The notes below the pieces were generated by a model. It ran no database searches, was not told the origin of the DNA, and was given only the letters and a program-made list of their open reading frames with translations. Of a stretch of 34,766 nucleotides of DNA, positions 16,105 through 23,133 are shown piece by piece. Within the stretch, counting starts at the first letter, position 1, and each line of letters starts with the position of its first letter. The position numbers and the translations under genes were made by a program. Source of the stretch: DASTPP01 sp035762175 (GTDB taxonomy: Bacteria; Myxococcota_A; Polyangia; Polyangiales; Polyangiaceae). The DNA is taken from assembly GCA_035762175.1 (NCBI GenBank), contig DASTPP010000343.1:1-34766 (forward strand), written 5' to 3'.

Positions 16105-17049
16105 ATGAATGCTTATCGTGGTGGTTCTTGGTTTCTTTTCTTTGCCCTGGGCGCCGCCGCCGCGCTGAGCGCGCCGGGCGAGGCGCGGGCCTGCTCGCTC
16201 CCCCAGCCCCCCAAGGGTTTCGCCGCGTCCGCCTCGTTCGTGAACGGCTCGTCGTATCCGTCGAACGCGGTGATCTTCTTCTCCGGCTTGTTCCCCGGCG
16301 AGGCCGGCGTCGAGGGGGTCGAGGTGACGGTCGACGGCTTCCCGGCCCGCCTGGTGCCGACCGAGGGCGAGCGCTTCGGCGAGGTGTCCGAGGCCTATTT
16401 GACGACCGATCGGGCCTTCCGCGTCTCGCCCGAGCCGCGGCCGGGCCAGCGCGTGGTGATTCGCGGCGTCGACTGCGGGGCCGACGAGGGGTTCGGGCCC
16501 TCGGGCGAATGCCCCGAGGTCGAATTCAAGTACACGGCCACCGCGCCCGACGAGGCGCCGCCCGCGGCGCCCGTCGTCACGTACGACGTACAAGAGTACA
16601 GCTCTCTGTCCGCCAGCTGTGACCGAGAGACCGAGCTCCGGGTCTTCGCCCACCTCTCGACCCCGCTCGAGGGCGGGGCGGGGGCGCCGAGCGAGTACGT
16701 CGTCGAGGGGTTCGCCGACGAGGCGCTGACCGAGCGCGTTTTTGTCTCCCGCGTCGGCGCGGGCAGGCCGAGCTACGACGTCGCCCTGACCGAAACCGTG
16801 AAGTGCGTGCGCGTCTGGGCGTTCGACTACGCGGGTAACGAGGTGCAACCGTCGGCGCCCGAATGCGCCCTGCCCGCCTGGCCCGCGCCCGAGCCGAAGG
16901 TGCCGGCCGAGCGCCCGGTGGCGAGCGCCGAACCGGGCGGCTGCCACGTCTCGGCCGCGGCCGCCGCCCGGCCCGCGCCCTGGGCGGCGCTGCTCGCCGC
17001 GTCGGCGCTCTTGCTCGGCGGTCGCCGCCGCCGCGCCCCGGCCCGCTAG
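16105..17049 (+). CDS. Secreted protein with a MYXO-CTERM-like sorting signal
   Basis: A 314-residue surface or secreted protein. The signal peptide WFLFFALGAAAALSAPGEARA is followed by a cysteine-starting mature chain (CSLPQPPKGF). The middle is beta-rich and looks like two Ig/fibronectin-like modules: GVEVTVDGFPARLVP near 72-86, RVVIRGVDCG near 113-122, then TELRVFAHLSTPLEGG and VKCVRVWAFDYAGNEVQPSAP. The tail has a Pro/Glu linker, then GGCHVSAAAAARPAPWAALLAASALLLGGRRRRAPAR: a Gly-Cys, one transmembrane helix and an Arg cluster. That is the MYXO-CTERM tripartite pattern, processed by a myxosortase, after which the Cys is thought to be anchored at the cell surface. ATG at 16105 opens the signal peptide. 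Confidence 0.85.
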   Translation: MNAYRGGSWFLFFALGAAAALSAPGEARACSLPQPPKGFAASASFVNGSSYPSNAVIFFSGLFPGEAGVEGVEVTVDGFPARLVPTEGERFGEVSEAYLTTDRAFRVSPEPRPGQRVVIRGVDCGADEGFGPSGECPEVEFKYTATAPDEAPPAAPVVTYDVQEYSSLSASCDRETELRVFAHLSTPLEGGAGAPSEYVVEGFADEALTERVFVSRVGAGRPSYDVALTETVKCVRVWAFDYAGNEVQPSAPECALPAWPAPEPKVPAERPVASAEPGGCHVSAAAAARPAPWAALLAASALLLGGRRRRAPAR

Positions 17050-17083
17050 CCCCAGCCCCGAGCGCGCTTCGGGGCCTCGGCGG

Positions 17084-17180
17084 GCGCCCGGGCGACGATT
17101 CGGCCCCGGCCACCCGAAGACGCCCCCGCGCCCGGGCGACGATTCGGCCCCGGCCGGCCACCCGAAGACGCCCCCGCGCC
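17084..17180. repeat. Two-copy tandem repeat of about 44-48 bp
   Basis: GCGCCCGGGCGACGATTCGG starts at 17084 and again at 17128, with matching sequence through the following CCGAAGACGCCCCCGCGCC; the second copy carries an extra GGCC. It fills most of the 203-bp gap between the MYXO-CTERM gene and the HTTM gene. Confidence 0.8.
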
Positions 17181-17252
17181 CTGGCGCCCCCGAAGGCCAC
17201 GCCGCGCCGTCCGCGGCCCGCCCGCGTCGGGGTTGTCCCGCGGCGAGAGCCA

Positions 17253-19190
17253 ATGCAGTTTTCGCTCGCGATGACGACCGCAAAGGCCGAAGAGCCCCGA
17301 ACGCCCAGCGAGCCCCGAACGCCGGCCGAGGGCACGCCCGCGGGGGCGGGGGGCGGCCTGCTCGCGTTCGTGCGCGAGCGCTACTGCGCGGCCGACCGCC
17401 GCGTGCTCGGGCTCTTTCGCATCTACTTCGGGTGCCTGCTCGTCGTCGACGTGCTGCGGCGGGTGCCCGACGCGACGTTCTTCTACTCGGCGGGCGGGGT
17501 GCTGCCGAACCACCGAGAGCCCCCCTACCGTCCCTACTTCTCGCTCTTCGAAGCGCTCTCGTCGACCGCCGAGGTGCGGGCCGGGCTCGCCGTCACCGCC
17601 CTCGTCTGCGCCCTGTACGCCGTCGGCTACAAGACGCGCGTCATGCAGATCGCCGCCTTCGTGCTCGTCACGAGCCTGAACGCGCGCAACTACTTCGTCG
17701 AGAACGGCGGCGTCATCGTCGTCAACCTCGTCGCGTTCTGGAGCCTATTCTTGCCCCTCGGCGACCGCTTCTCGGTCGACGCGCTGCTCGCGGGCCTGCG
17801 GCGCGAGCCCGCGCCGACGCCCGAGGCGCTCGGCGCGCGCGCCCGCCTCGCCCCGGACCGCGAGCCGTTCCATTCGATCGCCATGCTGGCCGTCGCCGTC
17901 CAGATCGCGGCCATCTACTTCTTCAACGCCCTGCACAAGACCGGGCCGGCCTGGAAGGCCGGCGAGGCCGTGCACTACGTGCTCTGGCAAAACCGGATCG
18001 TGACCGGCCTGGCGGGCTGGCTCCGCCTGCACGAGCCCGGCTGGTTCTCGCCGCTCACGAGCTGGGCGGCCCTCGCGATCGAGTGGCTCGCCCCGGCCCT
18101 CGTGCTCGCGCCCTTCGCGCAGCGCTACCTGCGCACGGCGCACGTCGTCTTGGCCTGCTCGCTGCACCTCGCCATCGCGGCGCTGATGAACCTCGGCGCC
18201 TTCTCGTACGCCATGGTCGCGCTGAACCTGCTCGTCTTGCCGCGCGAGGCGGTCGATCGGGCGGCGTCCGCGCTGCGCGGCAAGCGCTCGTGGCTCGTCG
18301 CGTACGACCCGTCCGACCCCGGCGCGCGCGCCCTCGCCCGGCTGCTCGCCCGGCTCGACCCCTCCGGGCGGCTGCGCTTCGCGGCGGCCGGGGCGGGCGA
18401 CGGGGCGGGCGCGCCCGAGGGGGCGGCCTTCGCCGTCCGCGACGACGCGGCGGGGGCCTGGGCCGAGGGCCGCGCCGCGCTCGCCCGGGCGGCCCGGGCC
18501 CTGCCCTTCGGGGCGCTGCTCGGCCCCGCCCTCGCGCCGCTGCTCGGCCGGCTCTACGACCGGCGCGCCGCGCTCGCGCGCCGGCTCGCCCCCGCGCCCG
18601 CCCCCCCGGCCGGCGACCCCGACCCCGCCCCCGACTCGGCCGACTCGGCCGACTCGGCGCCCCCGCTCACGGCCGCGCAGCTGCGCGAGCTCTTCTCGCT
18701 CGCGATGCTGCTTGCCATGATCATTCAGCTGACGCGCGACAACCACTCGGTGCCGAAGCGCTACAAGCTGAACCTGAACGAGCCCCTCTCCTCGCTCGTG
18801 CTCTACCCCCGCCTCTTGCAGGGCTGGGGCCTCTTCTCGCCCGACGCCCCCAAAGACGACGGCACCGTCGTCGTCGACGCCGTCACGGTCGACGGCCGCC
18901 ACGTCGACCCCTTCACCGGCCAGCCGCCCGACTTCGAGGCGGCGCGGCACGGCCCCTGGGGCCTGAGCCAGCTCTATTGCGACTACTTCCTCCGCATCAG
19001 CTGGGGCCAACACGCCCGCTACCGCGACGCCCTGAAGAACTACCTGCTCGCGCGCCACGAGCTCGAGGGCCTGCCGGCCCACGATCAGATCAAGTCCTTC
19101 GAGGCCTGGTGGGTCACCAACCAATCGCCCCCGCCGGGCAGCACCGTCCCGACGAACATCAAGAAGGTGCCCCTGGTCTCGTCGCGCTGA
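17253..19190 (+). CDS. HTTM-domain membrane protein with a cysteine-less DCC-like domain
   Basis: A 645-residue inner-membrane protein related to the HTTM (vitamin-K-dependent gamma-carboxylase-like) family. Residues about 40-340 hold the transmembrane domain: LGLFRIYFGCLLVVDVLRRVPD, FYSAGGVLPNH, FVLVTSLNARNYFVENGG, IAAIYFFNALHKTGPAWKAG and AALAIEWLAPALVLAPF, all landmarks of HTTM proteins. Residues about 347-455 resemble a DCC (DUF393) domain, with LVAYDPSDPGARALARLLARLDPSGRLRFA and ALPFGALLGPALAPLLGRLYDRRAALARRL. The usual YDGxCxxC is replaced, and both cysteines are gone. A micro-repeat (ADSADSADSAPP) links to a C-terminal domain with LLQGWGLFSPDAPKDDG, typical of the family. The ATG at 17253 or 17271 could start it. 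The gene is convergent with the M13 peptidase gene, 15 bp apart. Biochemical role unknown. Confidence 0.82.
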   Translation: MQFSLAMTTAKAEEPRTPSEPRTPAEGTPAGAGGGLLAFVRERYCAADRRVLGLFRIYFGCLLVVDVLRRVPDATFFYSAGGVLPNHREPPYRPYFSLFEALSSTAEVRAGLAVTALVCALYAVGYKTRVMQIAAFVLVTSLNARNYFVENGGVIVVNLVAFWSLFLPLGDRFSVDALLAGLRREPAPTPEALGARARLAPDREPFHSIAMLAVAVQIAAIYFFNALHKTGPAWKAGEAVHYVLWQNRIVTGLAGWLRLHEPGWFSPLTSWAALAIEWLAPALVLAPFAQRYLRTAHVVLACSLHLAIAALMNLGAFSYAMVALNLLVLPREAVDRAASALRGKRSWLVAYDPSDPGARALARLLARLDPSGRLRFAAAGAGDGAGAPEGAAFAVRDDAAGAWAEGRAALARAARALPFGALLGPALAPLLGRLYDRRAALARRLAPAPAPPAGDPDPAPDSADSADSAPPLTAAQLRELFSLAMLLAMIIQLTRDNHSVPKRYKLNLNEPLSSLVLYPRLLQGWGLFSPDAPKDDGTVVVDAVTVDGRHVDPFTGQPPDFEAARHGPWGLSQLYCDYFLRISWGQHARYRDALKNYLLARHELEGLPAHDQIKSFEAWWVTNQSPPPGSTVPTNIKKVPLVSSR

Positions 19191-19205
19191 CCGGACGCCG
19201 GCCGC

Positions 19206-21296
19206 TCACCAGATCTCGCAGCGGCGCCGCGGGCTCATGGGCGCGCCGGCCGGGCACGAGAAGGCGCGGGCGAACTCGGGGGCGTTCGCGACCGACCCGT
19301 TGACGGCGAACTTGGGCGGCGGGTGGGGGTCGCTGCGGGCGTACTCGCGCGCATCTTCGTCGCGGAACTTGGCGCAGAGCGACTGGCCGAAGGCGAGAAA
19401 GAACTGTTGCTCGTCGCCGAAGCCGTCGGCCGAGCTGCGCCCGGGCGAGGCCGAGAGGCGCTTCTGATACGCGCGGAAGGCGGCGCGCAGCCCGCCGTTA
19501 TCGGCGATGCTCTCGCTGAGCACCAGCCGCCCGTCGACCTTGACGCCGGGCAGCGCCTCGTAGGCCGAGTATTGCTCGACCACGCAGCGCGACTTCGCTT
19601 CGAAGCGGGCGCGCGCCTCGGGCCGCCACCACTCTTCGTTCAGGCCCTCGGGGCCGCGGTGCGAGCCGATCTCGTCGAAGCCGTGCGTGATCTCGTGGCC
19701 GACGTACGCGCCGAGCACGCCGAAGTTGACGGCGTCGGCGGCGGCCGGGTCGAGGCGCGGCGCCTGCAAGAAGCCGGCGGGCAGGGCGACGTGGTTGGTG
19801 CCGTAGTCGTGGTAGGCGGTGCGCGCCCAGGCGCCGCGGTCCCAGTCTTTGACGTCGAGCGGGCGGCCGACGGTCGAGAGCCGGCGCCGCACGTCGGCCT
19901 CGTCGGCGGCGAGCGCGTTGGCGGCGTGGCTCTTCGGGTCGATGGCGAAGTCGTAGTCGCGCCAGCGCTCGGGGTGGCCGATGAGAAAGCCCATCTTCGC
20001 CCGCTTCTCGAGGGCGCGCCGGCGGGTCTCCGGGTCCATCCAGTCGACGGCGGCGAGGCGCTCGGCGAAGGCCTCGCCGACCTCGCGCGTCATCGCGACG
20101 GCCGCCGCGCGCGCCTCGGGCGGGAACCGCCGCTCGACGAAGGCCCGGCCGAGGTGGTCGCGCAGCGCCCAGCCCGTCGCGTCGAGGCAGCGCCGCCAGC
20201 GCGGCTCGGGCTCGGCCTGCCCGCTCAGCGCGCGCGTGAGCGCGAAGTCTTCGTCGACGAAGGCCTTCGGCAGGGTCTCGGCCCGAGCGCGCACGACGCA
20301 GAAGCGCAGGTAGCTCTGCCAGGCCGCCGGCTTGAAGCGGGCCGCGGCGCCGGCGAGCGACGCGAAGTAGGGCTTCGAGGTGACGCTCACGGCCTCCATA
20401 CCCGGGAAGCCCAGCGCCGCGAAGTACCGGCCCCAGTCGAGCCCCGGCGCGAGCGCCTCGAGCCCCTTGCGGTCGACCCGGTTGAACATGCCCTCCATGT
20501 CGCGCCGCTCGACGCTCGACTTCGACGCCCGCGCCAGCTCGATCTCGATGGCGAGCGCGTCGGCCGCGCCCCGGCGCGCCGCCTTGGCGTCGTCGCCGAG
20601 CAGGCGCAGCATTCGCTCGACGTGGGCGACGTACGCGTCGCGCCGCTGCCGCGCGCGCGGGCCCGGGTCGAGGTAGTCGTCGCGCGAGGGCAGGCCGAGC
20701 CGGGGCTGGTCGAGCGTGGCGACGACCTGCACCGGGTCGCGCTGCCACTGGTCGTCGGTGATGCGAAAGACCGCGCCCACCGCGCTGCGGTGCAGCCGGC
20801 CCAGCGCGGCCCAGAGCGAGGCGGCGTCGCGCACCTTGCGCGCCTCGTCGAAGAGCGGCGCGAGCGGCTGGAGGCCGGCCGCCTCGACGGCCCCCTCGTC
20901 GAGGCAGGCGGCGTAGAACGCGCCGAGCGCCCGCTTCGCGGGATCGCCGCCCGGATCGCGCGCGGCGCCCTCGACGATGCGGCGCAGCTCGTCGTTGGTG
21001 CGCCGCTTGATGATCGACGAGACGCGATAGACCCTCGACTCGTCGGCCGGTATCTCGGCCCTTTGCAGCCACCCGCCGCAGGCGAACTGGTAGAAGTCTT
21101 GGCAAGGGTCGGCCGACCGGTCGAGCGCGTCGGGGTCGAGCCCCGCCTCGCGCAGCGTCGTCGGGCGCGCGGCCGAAGGCGCCGGCGCCGCCCTCGCGCT
21201 CGGCGCCGCCACGCGCGCCGGGGGCGCGGCCGGCTCGCCACAGCCCGCCATCGCCCCGAGTGTCACCGCGAAGGCTGCCCACCGTGCTCGCCCCAT
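19206..21296 (-). CDS. M13-family zinc metallopeptidase (neprilysin/PepO-like), lipoprotein
   Basis: A 696-residue protein of full M13 length. The N-terminus has a lipobox (LGAMAGCGE, Cys19), then a Pro/Ala spacer and the family start DPCQDFYQFACGGWL. The catalytic site is intact: GHEITHGFD gives zinc ligands His534 and His538 and catalytic Glu535; ESIADNGG gives Glu595 (third ligand) and Asp599. The family usually has ENIAD, so the Ser is a small change. LPAGFLQAPRL and the C-terminal ending SPRRRCEIW (normally NP-x-x-x-CxVW) also fit. It should cleave peptides at the cell envelope. The 22-bp repeat array lies 21 bp upstream of its start codon, so its promoter must lie in or beyond that array. 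Confidence 0.95.
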   Translation of the reverse strand: MGRARWAAFAVTLGAMAGCGEPAAPPARVAAPSARAAPAPSAARPTTLREAGLDPDALDRSADPCQDFYQFACGGWLQRAEIPADESRVYRVSSIIKRRTNDELRRIVEGAARDPGGDPAKRALGAFYAACLDEGAVEAAGLQPLAPLFDEARKVRDAASLWAALGRLHRSAVGAVFRITDDQWQRDPVQVVATLDQPRLGLPSRDDYLDPGPRARQRRDAYVAHVERMLRLLGDDAKAARRGAADALAIEIELARASKSSVERRDMEGMFNRVDRKGLEALAPGLDWGRYFAALGFPGMEAVSVTSKPYFASLAGAAARFKPAAWQSYLRFCVVRARAETLPKAFVDEDFALTRALSGQAEPEPRWRRCLDATGWALRDHLGRAFVERRFPPEARAAAVAMTREVGEAFAERLAAVDWMDPETRRRALEKRAKMGFLIGHPERWRDYDFAIDPKSHAANALAADEADVRRRLSTVGRPLDVKDWDRGAWARTAYHDYGTNHVALPAGFLQAPRLDPAAADAVNFGVLGAYVGHEITHGFDEIGSHRGPEGLNEEWWRPEARARFEAKSRCVVEQYSAYEALPGVKVDGRLVLSESIADNGGLRAAFRAYQKRLSASPGRSSADGFGDEQQFFLAFGQSLCAKFRDEDAREYARSDPHPPPKFAVNGSVANAPEFARAFSCPAGAPMSPRRRCEIW

Positions 21297-21317
21297 GACG
21301 CCTCCCTCTTCGGACGA

Positions 21318-21471
21318 CCTAGGTTGAACCTACCTGCCGCCTAGGTTGAACCTACCTGCCGCCAGGGTCCAACCCACCTCCTGCCAGGGTCCAACCTACC
21401 TCCCGCCAGGGTCCAACCTACCTGCCGCCAGGATTGAACCTACCTGCCGCCTAGGTTGAACCTAGGCGAGA
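21318..21471. repeat. Seven tandem 22-bp units upstream of the M13 peptidase gene
   Basis: Units start at 21318, 21340, 21362, 21384, 21406, 21428 and 21450, with an exact 22-bp period. The common form is CCTAGGTTGAACCTACCTGC followed by CG. Units 1 and 2 are identical; units 3-5 carry the variant CCAGGGTCCAACC; unit 6 is CCAGGATTGAACC; unit 7 ends differently and forms the perfect inverted repeat CCTAGGTT-G-AACCTAGG (21450-21466). A decayed eighth unit may follow (21472-21493). Most units contain AGGTT-G-AACCT or a close variant, so each could be a separate dyad binding site, spaced about two helical turns apart on one DNA face. There are no spacers, so it is not CRISPR. Confidence 0.9.
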
Positions 21472-21500
21472 GGTGGCTTCGACCTACCTCGGCGAGGGGG

Positions 21501-21847
21501 TTTGTTAGCCTCCACCTGGCCCGAAGCCTGAACGGCGACGACTACGCCCACATCGTCGCCGTTCTGGGCGCAATCGATTCGTGAGAGCGCCCCCGCGTGA
21601 ACGGCCACGGTTACTACCAGCTCAACGATTTGACCTGCTTCGGCATCGACGCCGAGGACGTGCCGCAGGGGGCCATCATTCGCGAGAACCTGGCCACGGC
21701 GGACGAGGTCCGCGCGGAGGTTGGCGCCCGTCGGGGCGAGCGGTTCGTTACCTGGCCCCCGGCGGCGACGCGGGCCTGCCGCCGATCGCGGCCGCCGCGC
21801 CCCGCCCGCCGCTCAGCAGACCCAGCCCGCCTTCGGCGGCCGAATGA
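21501..21847 (+). pseudogene. Probable decayed gene of unknown family
   Basis: Codon third positions are strongly G/C in three consecutive pieces. Piece one (21507-21584) reads SLHLARSLNGDDYAHIVAVLG and ends in TGA. Piece two, in the same frame, starts at a possible GTG (21597) and reads NGHGYYQLNDLTCFGIDAED, then IIRENLATADEVRAEVG. Near 21735-21745 the coding signature shifts to another frame (RYLAPGGDAGLPPIAAAA) that ends at 21847. One gene broken by a stop and a frameshift explains this best, though piece two could be a small intact gene. No family recognised. The 3' end overlaps the FHA gene on the other strand. The 22-bp array lies immediately upstream. Confidence 0.4.
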
Positions 21848-22709
21848 TCGGCCAGAGGCCCGTCTCGCTCGGCGCCTCGGGCCGGGGCGGCGGCCTCGCG
21901 TCCGAGCCGCACAGGCGCTCGAGCGGCAGGTGCGCGAGCCGGATGCAGGGCCCCGCGCAGAGCGCGACGGCCCGCTCGATGACGACCCAAAGCTCGGGCA
22001 GGTCGCCCGGCCAGCGGTAGGCCTCGAGCACGGCGAGCGCCTGGGGCGAGAGCCGGGGCGGGTCGGGCCGCTGCATTGCCTCGCAGGCGCGGACGACGAA
22101 CGCGACGGCGAGGGCAGCCACCTCGTCAGGGCATTCACACAGCGGCCTGCGCCCCGGGGCGGGCCCGGGCGTGCCGACGACGGAAGCGCCGGCGGGGCCC
22201 GACGCCGCGCGCTCGACGGCAGCTTCGAGGCTCGCCGCTGGGCGCAGAGCGGACGCGAGGGGGCGCGCGGGCGCGGGCTCGCCCTCGTGACGCGAGGTCT
22301 CGAGCGCGAGGGCGAGCCCGCCGGCGGTGGCGCCGTCTTCGGGGGAGGACGCCGAGCGGAGCGGGGGCCCGCCCCCCTCGTCTTCGAGCTCGGGCGGCTG
22401 CGCTTCGAGCACGAGCAGGGTGTCGCCGATGCGCACGATCACGTCTTCGCCGAGCGGCACCGGCATCGAGGGGTGCAGGCGCCGGCCGCCGATGCTCGTG
22501 CCGTTCTTGCTGCCGAGGTCGGTGAGCAGCACGGCGCCCGACGACGCGTCGCGCGTGAGCACCGCGTGCGCGCGCGACGCCCTCGGGTCGCCGAGCCGCA
22601 CGTCGCATTCGTAGGCGCGGCCGATGACGAGCTGCGGGCGCGCCGGCCCGAACGGCGAGCGCGCCGCGCCGCTACGATCGATGACGAAAAGGTTGAGGGG
22701 GCCCCCCAT
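21813..22709 (-). CDS. FHA-domain protein with a remnant sigma-54 activator lid domain
   Basis: A 298-residue protein. Residues about 8-105 are an FHA phosphothreonine-binding domain: VIGRAYECDVRLGDPRASRAHAVL (Gly-Arg and Ser-Arg-x-His) and LTDLGSKNGTSIGG (Asn-Gly) hold the conserved binding residues. A Pro/Ala/Glu linker follows. Residues about 195-268 match the C-terminal lid of sigma-54 activator AAA+ domains: VAALAVAFVVRACEAMQRPD, RLSPQALAVLEAYRWPGDLPEL (normally WPGNVREL) and VIERAVALCAGPCIRLAHLP. The ATPase core (Walker A, GAFTGA, Walker B) and the usual DNA-binding helix-turn-helix are both missing. It therefore probably binds phosphorylated partners but cannot remodel sigma-54 polymerase. 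The ATG at 22709 opens the FHA domain. Confidence 0.85.
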   Translation of the reverse strand: MGGPLNLFVIDRSGAARSPFGPARPQLVIGRAYECDVRLGDPRASRAHAVLTRDASSGAVLLTDLGSKNGTSIGGRRLHPSMPVPLGEDVIVRIGDTLLVLEAQPPELEDEGGGPPLRSASSPEDGATAGGLALALETSRHEGEPAPARPLASALRPAASLEAAVERAASGPAGASVVGTPGPAPGRRPLCECPDEVAALAVAFVVRACEAMQRPDPPRLSPQALAVLEAYRWPGDLPELWVVIERAVALCAGPCIRLAHLPLERLCGSDARPPPRPEAPSETGLWPIIRPPKAGWVC

Positions 22710-23133
22710 GGCGCGATGCTAACGAGCGCCCCCTCGGGCCGTCAATCGGACCCCACCCGCGCCCTCGGCCGGGGGCCACCGCTCGATCGCCGAAAGGCAT
22801 GTCGCGCCGGGCCCGCCCCTCGGGCGAGCCGCGGCGCCGGCGCCGGCGGTGCAGGTGCGCCATGTCGTCGCGCGTATCGAAGCAACGCCCATCGAAGCGG
22901 GCAGCGTCTTCGGCACGTGAGGGCAACGAGTACGACCTCGACCCCGGGCAAACCTCGGCGATCGTGCGGCGAAAGCGGGCCGCCGGCGCGGCGCTTCGGG
23001 GGGCTTTTTGCATACAGTGGCCCAGCGCCGAGCGGCCGAAGCCCAAGATGTTTACACCGAGCGGCCGCGCTTTCTCTCCGCTGACAGGACACCGCGATGG
23101 TGGCACGATGGGGGGGCCTTGCGAGGAGAGGCG
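22710..23133. other. Divergent intergenic region, no gene seen
   Basis: This 424-bp spacer lies between the FHA gene and the HEAT-like protein gene. Open frames on both strands are Arg-rich with no coding third-position bias, so I call none. The segment 22990-23060 is AT-richer, with GCTTTTTGCATACAG (about 23003-23017) as a possible promoter element and the direct repeat CCGAGCGGCCG (about 23028 and 23057). A GAGGAG ribosome site at the 3' end serves the gene at 23134. Confidence 0.4.

Noticed and set aside
21318..21471. CRISPR array or iteron replication origin
   Set aside because: Units are directly adjacent without spacers, and no Cas, Rep or partition gene is in the window.
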